41,811 nucleotides of DNA, taken from Bacteroidales bacterium (GTDB taxonomy: Bacteria; Bacteroidota; Bacteroidia; Bacteroidales; UBA932). Below the pieces are notes generated by a model. That model saw only the letters and a program-made list of their open reading frames with translations, did no database searches and was not told the DNA's origin. Shown in pieces: positions 34,583-41,811 of this stretch. The stretch is taken from positions 1-41,811 of the forward strand of contig JAFXFS010000008.1 in NCBI GenBank assembly GCA_017513445.1. Direction: 5' to 3'. Each line of letters starts with the position of its first letter. Positions within the stretch are counted from its first letter, which is position 1. The translations under genes and the position numbers were made by a program.

Positions 34583-35806
34583 CTATTTTAACATAGAAAT
34601 TGCTCTATGTAGTGATTTAATAAAAATTTGGGCCTCTTCAAGTGTATTATACGGCGCAAAGGAGGCCCTTATAATGCCGGTATATCCATAACTATTAATT
34701 AATGGTTCAGCACAAACCAAACCAGAACGAACTGCAACTCCCATCTTATCAAGAATCTGTGCCACATCTTCGTGATGAACTCCATCAATAACAAAAGAGA
34801 ATAGCGGAATTTTTGGGGTTGCTGTACCTAAAATTGTTAAACCCTCTATTACATTCAATTCTTTTGTTACATACTCAACTATTTGTCGTTCCCTGTTCAC
34901 AAACTCATCATTATCAGATATTTGCATTGCAAATTCAAGTGCAGGTTTCAAACTTGCAACAGCAGCTATATTCTGCGTACCTGCCTCAAATTTCAATGGT
35001 AATGGAGCATAAATAGTCTTTTCAAAAGTAACAGTATCGACCATATCTCCTCCTCCCATAAATGGAGGCATAATATCCAATAACTCTCTCTTTCCGTAGA
35101 GAACACCTATCCCTGTCGGAGCATATATTTTATGACCCGAGAAAGCATAAAAGTCAACATCTGTTTCTCTTACTGAAATTAGAGAATGAACAACTCCCTG
35201 TGCGCCATCCACAAGAACCTTAACTCCTTGATTATGAGCTATTTTTACAATTTCCTGAATAGGATTTACCACACCCAATACATTAGAAATATGAGTTATT
35301 GAAAGAAGTTTTACTCTCTTGTCTTTCAAAATTTCTCTCAACTCCTCCAAATCTATTGATCCATCACGGTTAATTGGAGCAACTTTTACCTCAATCCCTG
35401 TCCTAAGCGCAGCCATCTGCCAAGGGACAATATTTGAATGATGTTCGGCTTGTGAAATTACAATCACATCTCCCCTAGCACAAAATGCCTCAACAAACGA
35501 GTGAGCCATTAGATTTATAGAAGCTGTTGTTCCTGAGGTAAAGATAATCTCCTCTTTGTACTCAGCATCTAAAAAACTTCTTACTGCCTCTCTTCCAGAC
35601 TCATATAAGTCTGTTGCAATTCCACTTAAAGAGTGGACTGCCCTATGCACATTTGCATTGCACTCCCTTGAAAAACTCTCTTGGAAATCAATAACGCTCA
35701 ATGGCCTTTGAGAGGTGGCAGCATTATCTAAATAGATCAGACTCTTGCCGTAAACCTTTTGCGATAAAATTGGAAAATTGTCTCTTATATTTTCTACCGA
35801 AATCAT
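34583..35806 (-). CDS. sufS: Cysteine desulfurase SufS
   Basis: PLP enzyme that takes sulfur from cysteine for Fe-S assembly and tRNA thiolation. 407 residues from the ATG at 35806. The PLP lysine is K226 in FSGHKIYAPTG; the active-site cysteine is C365 in VRSGLVCAEPL, where the usual two His before Cys are replaced by Leu-Val. The frame is open to a TTG at 35830, but the -7 box lies across that point, so the shorter start is used. Heads the unit sufS-sufE-DUF59-folK. The SufBCD scaffold genes are not in this window. Confidence 0.95.
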   Translation of the reverse strand: MISVENIRDNFPILSQKVYGKSLIYLDNAATSQRPLSVIDFQESFSRECNANVHRAVHSLSGIATDLYESGREAVRSFLDAEYKEEIIFTSGTTASINLMAHSFVEAFCARGDVIVISQAEHHSNIVPWQMAALRTGIEVKVAPINRDGSIDLEELREILKDKRVKLLSITHISNVLGVVNPIQEIVKIAHNQGVKVLVDGAQGVVHSLISVRETDVDFYAFSGHKIYAPTGIGVLYGKRELLDIMPPFMGGGDMVDTVTFEKTIYAPLPLKFEAGTQNIAAVASLKPALEFAMQISDNDEFVNRERQIVEYVTKELNVIEGLTILGTATPKIPLFSFVIDGVHHEDVAQILDKMGVAVRSGLVCAEPLINSYGYTGIIRASFAPYNTLEEAQIFIKSLHRAISMLK

Positions 35807-35827
35807 TATTAGGACACTATTTATTCG

Positions 35828-35844
35828 CAAAAATAGTAATTTTG
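35828..35844. promoter_or_regulatory. Back-to-back -7 elements of sufS (minus) and ruvA (plus)
   Basis: Minus-strand TATTTTTG (35828-35835) and plus-strand TAATTTTG (35837-35844) are separated by one base, forming the near-palindrome GCAAAAATAGTAATTTTGC. Predicted transcription starts are near 35821 for sufS and 35851 for ruvA, about 30 bases apart. Two polymerases could not occupy both boxes at once. Leaders are about 15 and 22 bases. Confidence 0.65.
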
Positions 35845-35872
35845 CAATAAATAATTAAAACTGCATCCAATT

Positions 35873-36469
35873 ATGTACGAATACATTAAAGGAAAACTTG
35901 TTACCCTAACTCCTACTGAGGTTATTGTCGAGACTTATGGTATTGGATATAAACTTCTAATATCACTTCAAACATACTCTGAGATTGAAAAATCAAAGTT
36001 AGAAGATATTACTATTTATGTTCATCACGTAGTTAAGGAGGATGATGAATTGTTTTACGGATTCTTCACCAAGGATGAACGAGCAATATTTTCACTCCTT
36101 ATTTCTGTATCTGGCGTCGGACCAAATACCGCAAGAATTATGCTCTCATCCCTCACCTCTGAAGAGGTAAAAGAGGCTATTATCTCTGAAGATGTACGAA
36201 GGATTCAATCAATTAAAGGGATTGGGGCAAAAACTGCTCAAAGAGTTATTTTAGAGTTGAAAGATAAAGTTATCAAAGGTGGAGGAAATGTTGAAACTAA
36301 TATTATTTCTACTTCATCAAACAACGAAGCTAAGAGTGAAGCAATGACCGCACTACTTGTTCTTGGCTTTGGAAAACCTGCTATTGAAAAGATTTTAAAT
36401 AAGCTTTTAAAAGAAAAAAACGATTATTCTGTAGAAGAATTAATTAAAAATGCTTTAAAGTATTTGTAA
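35873..36469 (+). CDS. ruvA: Holliday junction DNA helicase subunit RuvA
   Basis: Tetrameric protein that binds Holliday junctions and loads the RuvB motor. 198 residues. N-terminal OB fold (MYEYIKGKLVTLTPTEVIVE), two helix-hairpin-helix motifs (SVSGVGPNTA near 80 and SIKGIGAKTAQRVILELKDK near 113) and the C-terminal RuvB-contact three-helix domain (about 150-198, MTALLVLGFGKPAIEKIL). It is not followed by ruvB here. gcvH downstream has its own promoter. Confidence 0.96.
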   Translation: MYEYIKGKLVTLTPTEVIVETYGIGYKLLISLQTYSEIEKSKLEDITIYVHHVVKEDDELFYGFFTKDERAIFSLLISVSGVGPNTARIMLSSLTSEEVKEAIISEDVRRIQSIKGIGAKTAQRVILELKDKVIKGGGNVETNIISTSSNNEAKSEAMTALLVLGFGKPAIEKILNKLLKEKNDYSVEELIKNALKYL

Positions 36470-36486
36470 TTATCAATAATAATATT

Positions 36487-36494
36487 TATATTTG
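36487..36494 (+). promoter_or_regulatory. -7 promoter element of gcvH
   Basis: TATATTTG, 41 bases before the ATG at 36535. Predicted leader of about 34 bases; too short for a glycine riboswitch, and none is seen. Confidence 0.6.
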
Positions 36495-36534
36495 TGGCAA
36501 TCGTTAATTTATTTTTATTATATAGCATATTTAT

Positions 36535-36909
36535 ATGAACATTCCTGCAAACTTAAAGTACACAGAAGATCACGAATGGGTAAAAATCGACGGTGATATC
36601 GCCATCGTTGGAATTACTGACTTTGCTCAAAGTGAGCTAGGCGACATTGTATTTGTCGACATACAAACCGAAGGTGAAACAATTCAAAAGGGTGAAGTGT
36701 TTGGTGCTATCGAAGCTGTTAAAACAGTTGCTGATGCATTTATGCCTCTAACAGGTGAAATAATTGAAGTTAACGCTGATTTAGAAGCAAGCCCTGAATC
36801 TGTTAATCAAGATCCTTACGGAGCAGGATGGATGATAAAAATAAAGTATCAAGATTCTGGTGAATTAGACTCGCTATTGTCTGCTGAGCAGTACCAGGAT
36901 ATAATCTGA
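36535..36909 (+). CDS. gcvH: Glycine cleavage system H protein
   Basis: Lipoyl carrier that shuttles the aminomethyl group between the P, T and L proteins of glycine cleavage. 124 residues. The lipoylated Lys63 stands in GAIEAVKTVAD; the N-terminal YTEDHEWVKIDGD and the QDPYGAGWMIKIK tail are typical. Monocistronic with its own promoter and a strong terminator. The other gcv genes are not in this window. Confidence 0.96.
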   Translation: MNIPANLKYTEDHEWVKIDGDIAIVGITDFAQSELGDIVFVDIQTEGETIQKGEVFGAIEAVKTVADAFMPLTGEIIEVNADLEASPESVNQDPYGAGWMIKIKYQDSGELDSLLSAEQYQDII

Positions 36910-36936
36910 TTTATAAAGCGATATGTGATGTGTTTG

Positions 36937-36969
36937 AAAAGAGCGCAAAAGCGCTCTTTTCTTTTTTTT
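36937..36969 (+). terminator. Terminator of gcvH
   Basis: Perfect 10-bp stem AAAAGAGCGC (36937-36946) with GCGCTCTTTT (36951-36960), a four-A loop and a C-T8 tail that runs straight into the parS-like palindrome. Confidence 0.92.
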
Positions 36970-36984
36970 GTTCCACGTGGAACA
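36969..36984. other. parS-like centromere site 1
   Basis: TGTTCCACGTGGAACA is a perfect 16-base palindrome. It equals the widely conserved bacterial ParB-binding site parS (TGTTTCACGTGAAACA) apart from a symmetrical T-to-C/A-to-G change. It lies between gcvH and mnmG. parS sites cluster near the replication origin, often beside mnmG (gidA), which fits this position. Confidence 0.8.
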
Positions 36985-37002
36985 TCTATTCTCCCCCCCT
37001 AC

Positions 37003-37303
37003 CGTCATTGCTGGGCGTAGCCCGGCAATCTATCCCCTCCACCGTCATTGCTGCGCACAACCATATCCGTCATTGCTGGGCGAAGCATTACCGTCATTGC
37101 TGCGCTAAACATTATACGTCATTGCTGGGCGTAGCCCGGCAATCTATTACAGATTCCCGAGACAAGCTCGGGAATGACGGAAAGCGAAAAAAGCTCGGGA
37201 ATGACTCAATAGTAGCGTCATTGCTGCGCGAAACCATATCCGTCATTGCTGGGCGAAGCCCGGCAATCTATCACAGATTCCCGAGACAAGCTCGGGAATG
37301 ACT
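37003..37303. repeat. Dense cluster of palindromic intergenic modules downstream of mnmG
   Basis: Full B modules at 37003-37032, 37117-37146 and 37241-37270; reversed full A modules at 37151-37179 and 37275-37303; between them several half modules that keep only CGTCATTGCTG(G/C)GC (37043, 37068, 37092, 37216) and one half A (37193-37205). The loops vary (GTA, GAA) while the stems stay paired. An open frame through the region reads the repeats and is not a gene. These hairpins are the only candidate terminator for mnmG. Confidence 0.88.
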
Positions 37304-37316
37304 AAATCTTCAAATA

Positions 37317-39344
37317 CTACCTTCCGAAATATATTAACAATACTGAAATATCTGCTGGTGAAACACCAGAAATACGAGAGGCCTGAGCAATGGTCTTTGG
37401 TCTATAACGATTGAGTTTGATTCTACACTCCATTGACAACGAAGTCACTTTCTGGAAGTCAAAATTCTCTGGAATTACAATATTCTCCAATCGTAGAATT
37501 TTATCTGCTATGCGTTTTTCCCTCTCAATATAACCCTTATACTTGACCTTTATCTCTACATCCTGAATGATTTCATTTGTTACAAATTTGGAAATTTGTT
37601 CAGCAGAAAAATCAAACTGTGGTTTATACGGAATCTTAGCAAGAAGGTTTCCTTCAAAAGACTCTTCTGCTTGTAACTTACTGTCCTTTAAGTAGTTAAG
37701 TACATCTCCTTCAACCTGATCAATTCTTTTAATGGCTTTTGTCACTGATGTTCCACGTGGAACATCTGAGGAAATCAGGGTATTTAACTCAACTTGTGGA
37801 CGAGATAAAATGTCTGCGAACTTATATCTGTGTTCTATCGGAGCAGATCCAACTGACTCTAAATAAGGATTTATATCATCAGGGGCAAAACGATGATTAT
37901 CTATATACTCTGATAACTGTTCCACTTTAGAGTACTTCTCTTGAGTGAATTTATATCTATATTCTGATGCCAAACCTAATTTGTATGAGTGCTCAGTCAA
38001 TCTCAAATCTGCATTATCTTGTCTTAAAAGAATTCTAAACTCAGCTCGAGATGTAAACATACGATAAGGTTCATCAACACCTTTTGTAATAAGGTCATCT
38101 ATTAAAACTCCTATATATGCTTCATCACGTTTAAGTATAAATGGATCCAATCCGTTTAATTTAAGGTGTGCATTGATACCTGCCATTAAACCCTGTGCAG
38201 CTGCCTCCTCGTAACCGGTTGTACCATTTATCTGACCAGCAAAATATAGATTTTCTACTAATTTAGTTTCAAGAGTTGCATTTAATTGTGTAGGATCGAA
38301 ATAATCATACTCAACAGCATAAGCAGGACGATATATTACAGCATTCTCTAATCCCTTTATAGAATGGAGTGCATTCATTTGAACATCCAAAGGAAGAGAA
38401 GATGAAAATCCTTGCAAATAATATTCGTGAGTGTTCCAACCTTCAGGTTCCAAGAAAAGTTGATGATTATCTTTATCTGGGAATGTTCTCAACTTATCCT
38501 CTATCGATGGACAGTAACGAGGACCTATTCCTGTAATTTTACCACTAAATAATGGAGAGAGTTCAAAACCTGATCTTAACTTATCGTGTACCTCTTCGTT
38601 TGTATGAACAATAAAACACTCTTTTTGTTTAACACCAGATTGAATAGCATTTGGTATAGGGAGATATGAAAATTTATCAGGATTCTCATCTCCCTCTTGA
38701 GCAAGGAGTGTAGTTGTATCAATTGAACGAATATCAATTCTCGGTGGAGTACCTGTCTTCATACGAGCAGTGGCAAATCCCATAGCAGCAAGTTGTTCAG
38801 TTAAACCGTAAGATGACAACTCCCCTACTCTGCCTCCATCGGCACTCTCTTGACCGATAAATAATTTTCCATTTAGGAAGGTTCCTGCTGTTATAATAAC
38901 CGCACGAGATTCGAATGTAGCGCCCAGAGATGTTTGAACTCTAAAAATATTCGATTCTGAGAGGGTTATCGAAGTGGCTGTGTCTTGCCAAATGTCTGAT
39001 TTACAGGTATTTTCGAGGATAAAACGCCAATTCAAACTGTAGTACAATTTATCGCATTGCGCTCTCGGAGACCACATCGCTGGTCCTTTAGAACGATTCA
39101 ACATTCTGAACTGAATAGTCGAAGCATCTGTTACAATTCCTGAGTATCCGCCAAGTGCATCGATCTCTCTAACGATCTGTCCTTTCGCAATTCCTCCAAT
39201 TGCAGGGTTGCAAGACATTTGAGCAATTTTAAGCATATCCATAGTTAACAATAAAACTTTAGATCCTAAATTTGCTGCAGCAGCTGCGGCTTCACAACCA
39301 GCGTGTCCTGCTCCAATTACGATAATATCATACTTATTTGTCAT
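37317..39344 (-). CDS. mnmG: tRNA uridine 5-carboxymethylaminomethyl modification enzyme MnmG (GidA)
   Basis: FAD enzyme that, with MnmE, modifies carbon 5 of the wobble uridine. 675 residues, longer than the usual 620-630. FAD-binding GAGHAGCE (11-18), [22 protein letters not shown] (about 45-66) and the C-terminal [14 protein letters not shown] are present. The extra length appears to lie between ILSRP (about 510) and [10 protein letters not shown] (about 596), where other MnmG proteins have some 30 residues and this one about 80. That part contains DVPRGTS, encoded by a second parS-like palindrome. It overlaps ybeY by 11 bases and is translationally coupled to it. Confidence 0.95.
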   Translation of the reverse strand: MTNKYDIIVIGAGHAGCEAAAAAANLGSKVLLLTMDMLKIAQMSCNPAIGGIAKGQIVREIDALGGYSGIVTDASTIQFRMLNRSKGPAMWSPRAQCDKLYYSLNWRFILENTCKSDIWQDTATSITLSESNIFRVQTSLGATFESRAVIITAGTFLNGKLFIGQESADGGRVGELSSYGLTEQLAAMGFATARMKTGTPPRIDIRSIDTTTLLAQEGDENPDKFSYLPIPNAIQSGVKQKECFIVHTNEEVHDKLRSGFELSPLFSGKITGIGPRYCPSIEDKLRTFPDKDNHQLFLEPEGWNTHEYYLQGFSSSLPLDVQMNALHSIKGLENAVIYRPAYAVEYDYFDPTQLNATLETKLVENLYFAGQINGTTGYEEAAAQGLMAGINAHLKLNGLDPFILKRDEAYIGVLIDDLITKGVDEPYRMFTSRAEFRILLRQDNADLRLTEHSYKLGLASEYRYKFTQEKYSKVEQLSEYIDNHRFAPDDINPYLESVGSAPIEHRYKFADILSRPQVELNTLISSDVPRGTSVTKAIKRIDQVEGDVLNYLKDSKLQAEESFEGNLLAKIPYKPQFDFSAEQISKFVTNEIIQDVEIKVKYKGYIEREKRIADKILRLENIVIPENFDFQKVTSLSMECRIKLNRYRPKTIAQASRISGVSPADISVLLIYFGR
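37749..37764. other. parS-like centromere site 2, inside mnmG
   Basis: Second perfect copy of TGTTCCACGTGGAACA, 780 bases from the first, extended here to a 20-base palindrome (37747-37766, flanks GA and TC). It is read as DVPRGTS within mnmG. Two identical 16-base palindromes this close together are not expected by chance. Confidence 0.8.
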
Positions 39345-39750
39345 ATCTTTCCAAATAAAAATCTTCTTTCTGCCTCATTATCAATTGGTTAGACTCGCAA
39401 TCATCATCATAACCAATTAAATGTAAGATACCGTGTACCATCACTCTGCAAAGTTCATTATCAAAAGATGCCCCATACTCCTCAGCATTTGCCTTTATAG
39501 TATCAACACTTATAAATATATCACCACTGATTAAGTCTCCCTCACAATAATTAAAGGTAATCACATCTGTATAATAGTCGTGTGATAGATATTGTTTGTT
39601 AATTTCTAAAAGATAATCATCAGAACAATAAATTATTGAGATATCCCCTAACTTCTTGTTTTCCAATGCAATAGCACTTTTTAACCACTTAGAAGTAGCT
39701 CTTCTTTTGTTAAACTTAAAATTAGTATCTTCAAAAAAATAATTAATCAT
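39334..39750 (-). CDS. ybeY: Endoribonuclease YbeY (rRNA maturation)
   Basis: Single-strand-specific, metal-dependent RNase involved in 16S rRNA 3'-end processing and ribosome quality control. 138 residues. The family motif reads [12 protein letters not shown], with the first two metal-binding His in place and Asp where many bacteria have the third His; I recall similar replacements in other Bacteroidota. A late [12 protein letters not shown] segment is typical. It precedes mnmG with an 11-base overlap. Its promoter box is at 39800-39807. Confidence 0.92.
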   Translation of the reverse strand: MINYFFEDTNFKFNKRRATSKWLKSAIALENKKLGDISIIYCSDDYLLEINKQYLSHDYYTDVITFNYCEGDLISGDIFISVDTIKANAEEYGASFDNELCRVMVHGILHLIGYDDDCESNQLIMRQKEDFYLERYDK

Positions 39751-39771
39751 CTTTAAATCAAATAAAAAAGT

Positions 39772-39779
39772 TAAATTTG
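39772..39779 (+). promoter_or_regulatory. -7 promoter element of mdh
   Basis: TAAATTTG, 51 bases before the mdh ATG. Transcription would start near 39786, inside the gap and on the far side of the ybeY start of transcription. Confidence 0.55.
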
Positions 39780-39799
39780 CAGAATAGACTTTTATGTCG

Positions 39800-39807
39800 C
39801 AAAAATA
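39800..39807 (-). promoter_or_regulatory. -7 promoter element of ybeY-mnmG
   Basis: Minus-strand TATTTTTG, 50 bases before the ybeY ATG. Predicted start near 39793. It lies downstream of the mdh box on the opposite strand, so the two promoters face each other. Confidence 0.5.
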
Positions 39808-39829
39808 ACAATTTTAATTACATTTATAT

Positions 39830-40771
39830 ATGGGAAAAGTTTCAATTATTGGCGCCGGTAATGTAGGCGGTACTGTAGCAGCTGCTGTTGCTCACTTTAA
39901 TATTGCTTCTGATGTTGTTCTTATCGACATTAAAGAAGGTGTAGCAGAAGGTAAAGCAATCGATATGATGCAATCTGCTCAACATTATCAATTTAACTCA
40001 CGTGTTAAAGGTTATACAAATGATTATTCAGCAGTTGCTGAATCAGATGTAATCGTGATCACTTCAGGTATTCCAAGAAAACCTGGTATGACTCGCGAAG
40101 AACTAATTGGAGTTAACGCCGGTATCGTTAAATCAGTTATGGATAACTGTATGAAATACGCTCCTGAGGCTTATTTCATCATTGTTTCAAACCCTATGGA
40201 TACAATGACTTATCTTGCAGTTAAAAACTCAAAATTGCCTAAAAACCGCGTATTCGGTATGGGTGGAGCTCTTGATAGCAGCCGATTCGTATATTACTTA
40301 AGAGAAGAACTTGGTTGCGCTGCAAGCGACATCAATGCAATGGTAATTGGTGGTCACGGTGACACAACTATGATTCCTCTAATCAGCAAAGCAACTTACA
40401 AAGCACAACCAGTTTGCGAACTTCTTTCTAAAGAAAAACAAGAAGAGATCGTAAAAGCTACTATGGTTGGTGGTGCAACTCTAACTAAATATCTAGGAAC
40501 TTCAGCTTGGTATGCTCCAGGTGCATCTGTAGCTGCAATGGTTAAATCTATTCTTTTGGACGAAAAGAAAGTATTCCCAACTTGTACTTATCTTGAAGGT
40601 GAATATGGTCAAAACGACATTTGTATAGGTGTTCCTGCAGTTATCGGTAAAGGTGGCGTTGAAAAGATTATTGACATCAATCTTAACGAAGAAGAGAAAG
40701 CTCTATTCGCTGCAAGTGCTGAAGCTGTAAATAAGACAAATAACGTTCTTAGAGAAATGAAACTTGTTTAA
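39830..40771 (+). CDS. mdh: Malate dehydrogenase
   Basis: NAD-dependent interconversion of malate and oxaloacetate, in Bacteroidota part of the reductive branch to succinate. 313 residues. Nucleotide motif GAGNVGG (8-14), an Asp at 33 favouring NAD, substrate loop GIPRKPGMTREEL (Arg in place of the LDH Gln, so malate rather than lactate), and the catalytic His in GGHGDTTMIP. LDH-like MDH type. Monocistronic; codon use is smooth and rich in common codons, as in highly expressed genes. Confidence 0.96.
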   Translation: MGKVSIIGAGNVGGTVAAAVAHFNIASDVVLIDIKEGVAEGKAIDMMQSAQHYQFNSRVKGYTNDYSAVAESDVIVITSGIPRKPGMTREELIGVNAGIVKSVMDNCMKYAPEAYFIIVSNPMDTMTYLAVKNSKLPKNRVFGMGGALDSSRFVYYLREELGCAASDINAMVIGGHGDTTMIPLISKATYKAQPVCELLSKEKQEEIVKATMVGGATLTKYLGTSAWYAPGASVAAMVKSILLDEKKVFPTCTYLEGEYGQNDICIGVPAVIGKGGVEKIIDINLNEEEKALFAASAEAVNKTNNVLREMKLV

Positions 40772-40797
40772 TAACTGATTATTAATCAAGTTATTAA
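40768..40797 (+). terminator. AT-rich stem-loop at the end of mdh
   Basis: TTAATAACTGATTA pairs with TAATCAAGTTATTAA with one bulged base; the stem starts at the stop codon. There is no strong T run, so it may serve as a 3' stabiliser as well as a weak terminator. The rest of the 168-base gap to tonB is very AT-rich; two TTATTAACA strings occur but no clear promoter box was found. Confidence 0.45.
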
Positions 40798-40939
40798 CAA
40801 TTTAGTAAATTTCTAATTAATTGATATTCAATGATTTGTGAAATTTGCGTGATTTTTTATTAACATTTTTTTAGGAATAAAAGATTTTATTTTATAATTT
40901 TACGAATTAAAGAGTGTCAATATATTAAGAAATAATACA

Positions 40940-41632
40940 ATGGAACTTAAAAAATCAAAAAAAGCAGACCTTCAAAACAAAAAATTGCTGTTCCGTGAGA
41001 TCGGTCTTATCATCGTTCTTGGAATAGTTTTCTGTGCTTTTGAGTGGTCAACTAAAGAGAAAGCTGTGTCAACAATGGTATCAGATACAGCAGTTGTTAT
41101 TGAAGAGGAAGTTATTCCAATCACACAAGAGACTCCTCCTCCTCCTCCAGCAGCTCCAAAGATTCCTATCCTTTCAGATGTTATTGACATCGTTGAAGAT
41201 GACGTAGAGGTTGATGATGACCTATTGTTGTCTCTAGAGGATGACGACGATTTGGGTGTTGAAATCGTTGACTATATCACAGAAGTTGTTGAAGAGGTTA
41301 TCGAAGAAGAGGCAATTCCATTTGCATTGGTAGAAGAAAAACCATCATTCCAAGGTGGTGACGCTAATACTTTCGGTGCTTGGGTATCAAAGAACCTTGT
41401 ATATCCAGAAATCGCTAAAGAAAATGGTGTATCTGGTCGTGTTATCGTTCAATTTACAGTTTACCCTGATGGTGTTGTAAGAGACGTTAAAGTTCTTAGA
41501 GGTATCGACTCTTCTCTTGATAAAGAGGCAGTTAGAGTTGTATCAAGTTCTCCAAAATGGAAACCTGGAAAACAAAGAGACCGCGCTGTTAAGGTTTCTT
41601 ACAACTTCCCTGTTATCTTCCAATTGAGATAA
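40940..41632 (+). CDS. tonB: TonB-family energy transducer
   Basis: Couples the inner-membrane proton gradient to outer-membrane receptors such as the SusC encoded at 288. 230 residues: short basic cytosolic start, one membrane helix (about 20-36), a proline run (ETPPPPPAAP, near 64-73), a strongly acidic linker (about 78-130, many Asp/Glu), and the C-terminal TonB domain (about 150-230, with YPEIAKENGVSGRVIVQFTV and the KWKPGKQ segment). ExbB/ExbD genes are not beside it. Which receptors it serves is unknown. Confidence 0.94.
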   Translation: MELKKSKKADLQNKKLLFREIGLIIVLGIVFCAFEWSTKEKAVSTMVSDTAVVIEEEVIPITQETPPPPPAAPKIPILSDVIDIVEDDVEVDDDLLLSLEDDDDLGVEIVDYITEVVEEVIEEEAIPFALVEEKPSFQGGDANTFGAWVSKNLVYPEIAKENGVSGRVIVQFTVYPDGVVRDVKVLRGIDSSLDKEAVRVVSSSPKWKPGKQRDRAVKVSYNFPVIFQLR

Positions 41633-41645
41633 TTTAAGATTCTAA

Positions 41646-41670
41646 AAGATAAAAATTCCGGTCATATTTA
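41646..41670 (+). other. Probable left half of the tonB terminator, interrupted by the IS
   Basis: AAAAATTCCGGTCATATTTA abuts the IS tip at 41671. An A-run followed by a G/C-containing arm looks like the first half of a terminator whose second half (ATGACCGGAATTTTT expected) would lie beyond the element. This cannot be confirmed within the window. Confidence 0.35.
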
Positions 41671-41811
41671 TGACATGAACCCCGAAAGTTAGACAAAAAA
41701 CTTTCGGGGTTTTGTTATGTCTAAAAAGAGAAAGAAACACGGCTATGCAGAACGGTTGAAGTATATGCATATGCTTGAGAATGGATGTAGTATTGAATAT
41801 ATCCACAAGAA
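41671..41811 (+). mobile_element. 5' end of the second IS3-family (IS150-like) copy, cut by the window edge
   Basis: Inverted copy of positions 1-140 without a mismatch over the shared stretch. The tip TGACATGAACCCC is at 41671-41683; the subterminal hairpin ACCCCGAAAGTT (41679-41690) with AACTTTCGGGGT (41699-41710) has a 12-bp stem and is followed by TTTTG, enough to act as a terminator for transcription entering from tonB. Confidence 0.8.
41717..41811 (+). CDS. Transposase OrfA N-terminus (partial), second copy
   Basis: 31 codons plus two bases from the ATG at 41717, encoding the same residues as the fragment at 94-1. It runs off the window. The start lies seven bases after the IS subterminal hairpin, so a transcript from outside would carry that hairpin next to the start codon and translate poorly. 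Confidence 0.65.
   Translation, partial: MSKKRKKHGYAERLKYMHMLENGCSIEYIHK

Noticed and set aside
36930-37301. Open frame of 123 codons after gcvH
   Set aside because: It reads the gcvH terminator, the parS site and the palindromic modules; repeated peptide segments simply mirror the repeats.
39334-39750. Loss of the third metal-binding His in YbeY
   Set aside because: The replacement is also seen in other Bacteroidota homologues as I recall them; it is probably a lineage feature and not an inactivation.
40772-40939. Replication origin in the AT-rich gap between mdh and tonB
   Set aside because: Only two TTATTAACA strings, one base off the DnaA-box consensus; no dnaA or dnaN nearby. The parS sites suggest an origin in the neighbourhood but not here.
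41170-41330. Acidic linker of TonB as a novelty
   Set aside because: Asp/Glu-rich linkers after the proline run are, as I remember them, common in Bacteroidota TonB proteins.

Overview
The window is chromosomal DNA from a member of the Bacteroidota, most likely order Bacteroidales. The evidence is a SusC/SusD pair, a STN-carboxypeptidase-regulatory-plug TonB receptor, AT-rich leaders with no Shine-Dalgarno sequence, and many copies of the Bacteroides-type promoter element TAnnTTTG a short distance before start codons. Nearly all genes are intact housekeeping or nutrient genes, and gene order is typical chromosome core. Both ends lie inside inverted copies of one IS3-family (IS150-like) insertion sequence, so the window is probably one contig bounded by that repeat.

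Layout. 1-140: 5' end of an IS, transcribed outwards. 288-7956: outer-membrane nutrient operon (SusC, SusD, zinc metallopeptidase lipoprotein, DUF4302 lipoprotein). 8027-9337: secreted remnant of a GH2 glycosidase that has lost its catalytic barrel. 9437-15454: mrp, then mutS, an ABC permease and an EEP hydrolase on the opposite strand. 15590-16747: beta-lactamase-like lipoprotein. 17094-22888: operon rsmA, SGNH/SGNH/NAGPA fusion, mnmA, GH20 hexosaminidase. 22949-27038: aspS, then a Na/Pi symporter with a small membrane protein. 27039-29225: a gene-poor, repeat-rich stretch with one small secreted protein and two divergent tRNA genes (Pro-TGG, Ser-GCT). 29226-33353: glyS, an alanine/glycine symporter and a PerM-family protein. 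33390-35806: sufS-sufE-DUF59-folK. 35873-36909: ruvA and gcvH. 36969-39750: two parS-like palindromes, mnmG and ybeY. 39830-41632: mdh and tonB. 41671-41811: second IS end.

How the genes relate. The SusCD locus imports an unknown ligand (no glycosidase is present; the peptidase points to a proteinaceous ligand) and depends on a TonB protein such as the one encoded at the right end. The Suf genes mobilise sulfur for Fe-S clusters, and Mrp is an Fe-S carrier. MnmA and MnmG both modify the tRNA wobble uridine. GlyRS is co-transcribed with a glycine/alanine importer. The GH20 and SGNH/NAGPA lipoproteins probably trim amino-sugar glycans.

Most unusual are the non-coding parts. A family of small palindromic modules with shared CGTCATT...AATCT ends but two different stems fills almost every long 3' intergenic space. 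There is a 124-bp tandem array, a 76-bp hairpin tandem array, and a 64-bp inverted repeat (62/64) that brackets the two tRNA genes. Two perfect 16-bp parS-type palindromes lie beside and inside mnmG. The sufS and ruvA promoters sit back to back with a single base between their -7 boxes. Nothing here amounts to a recognisable defence system, prophage or CRISPR locus.
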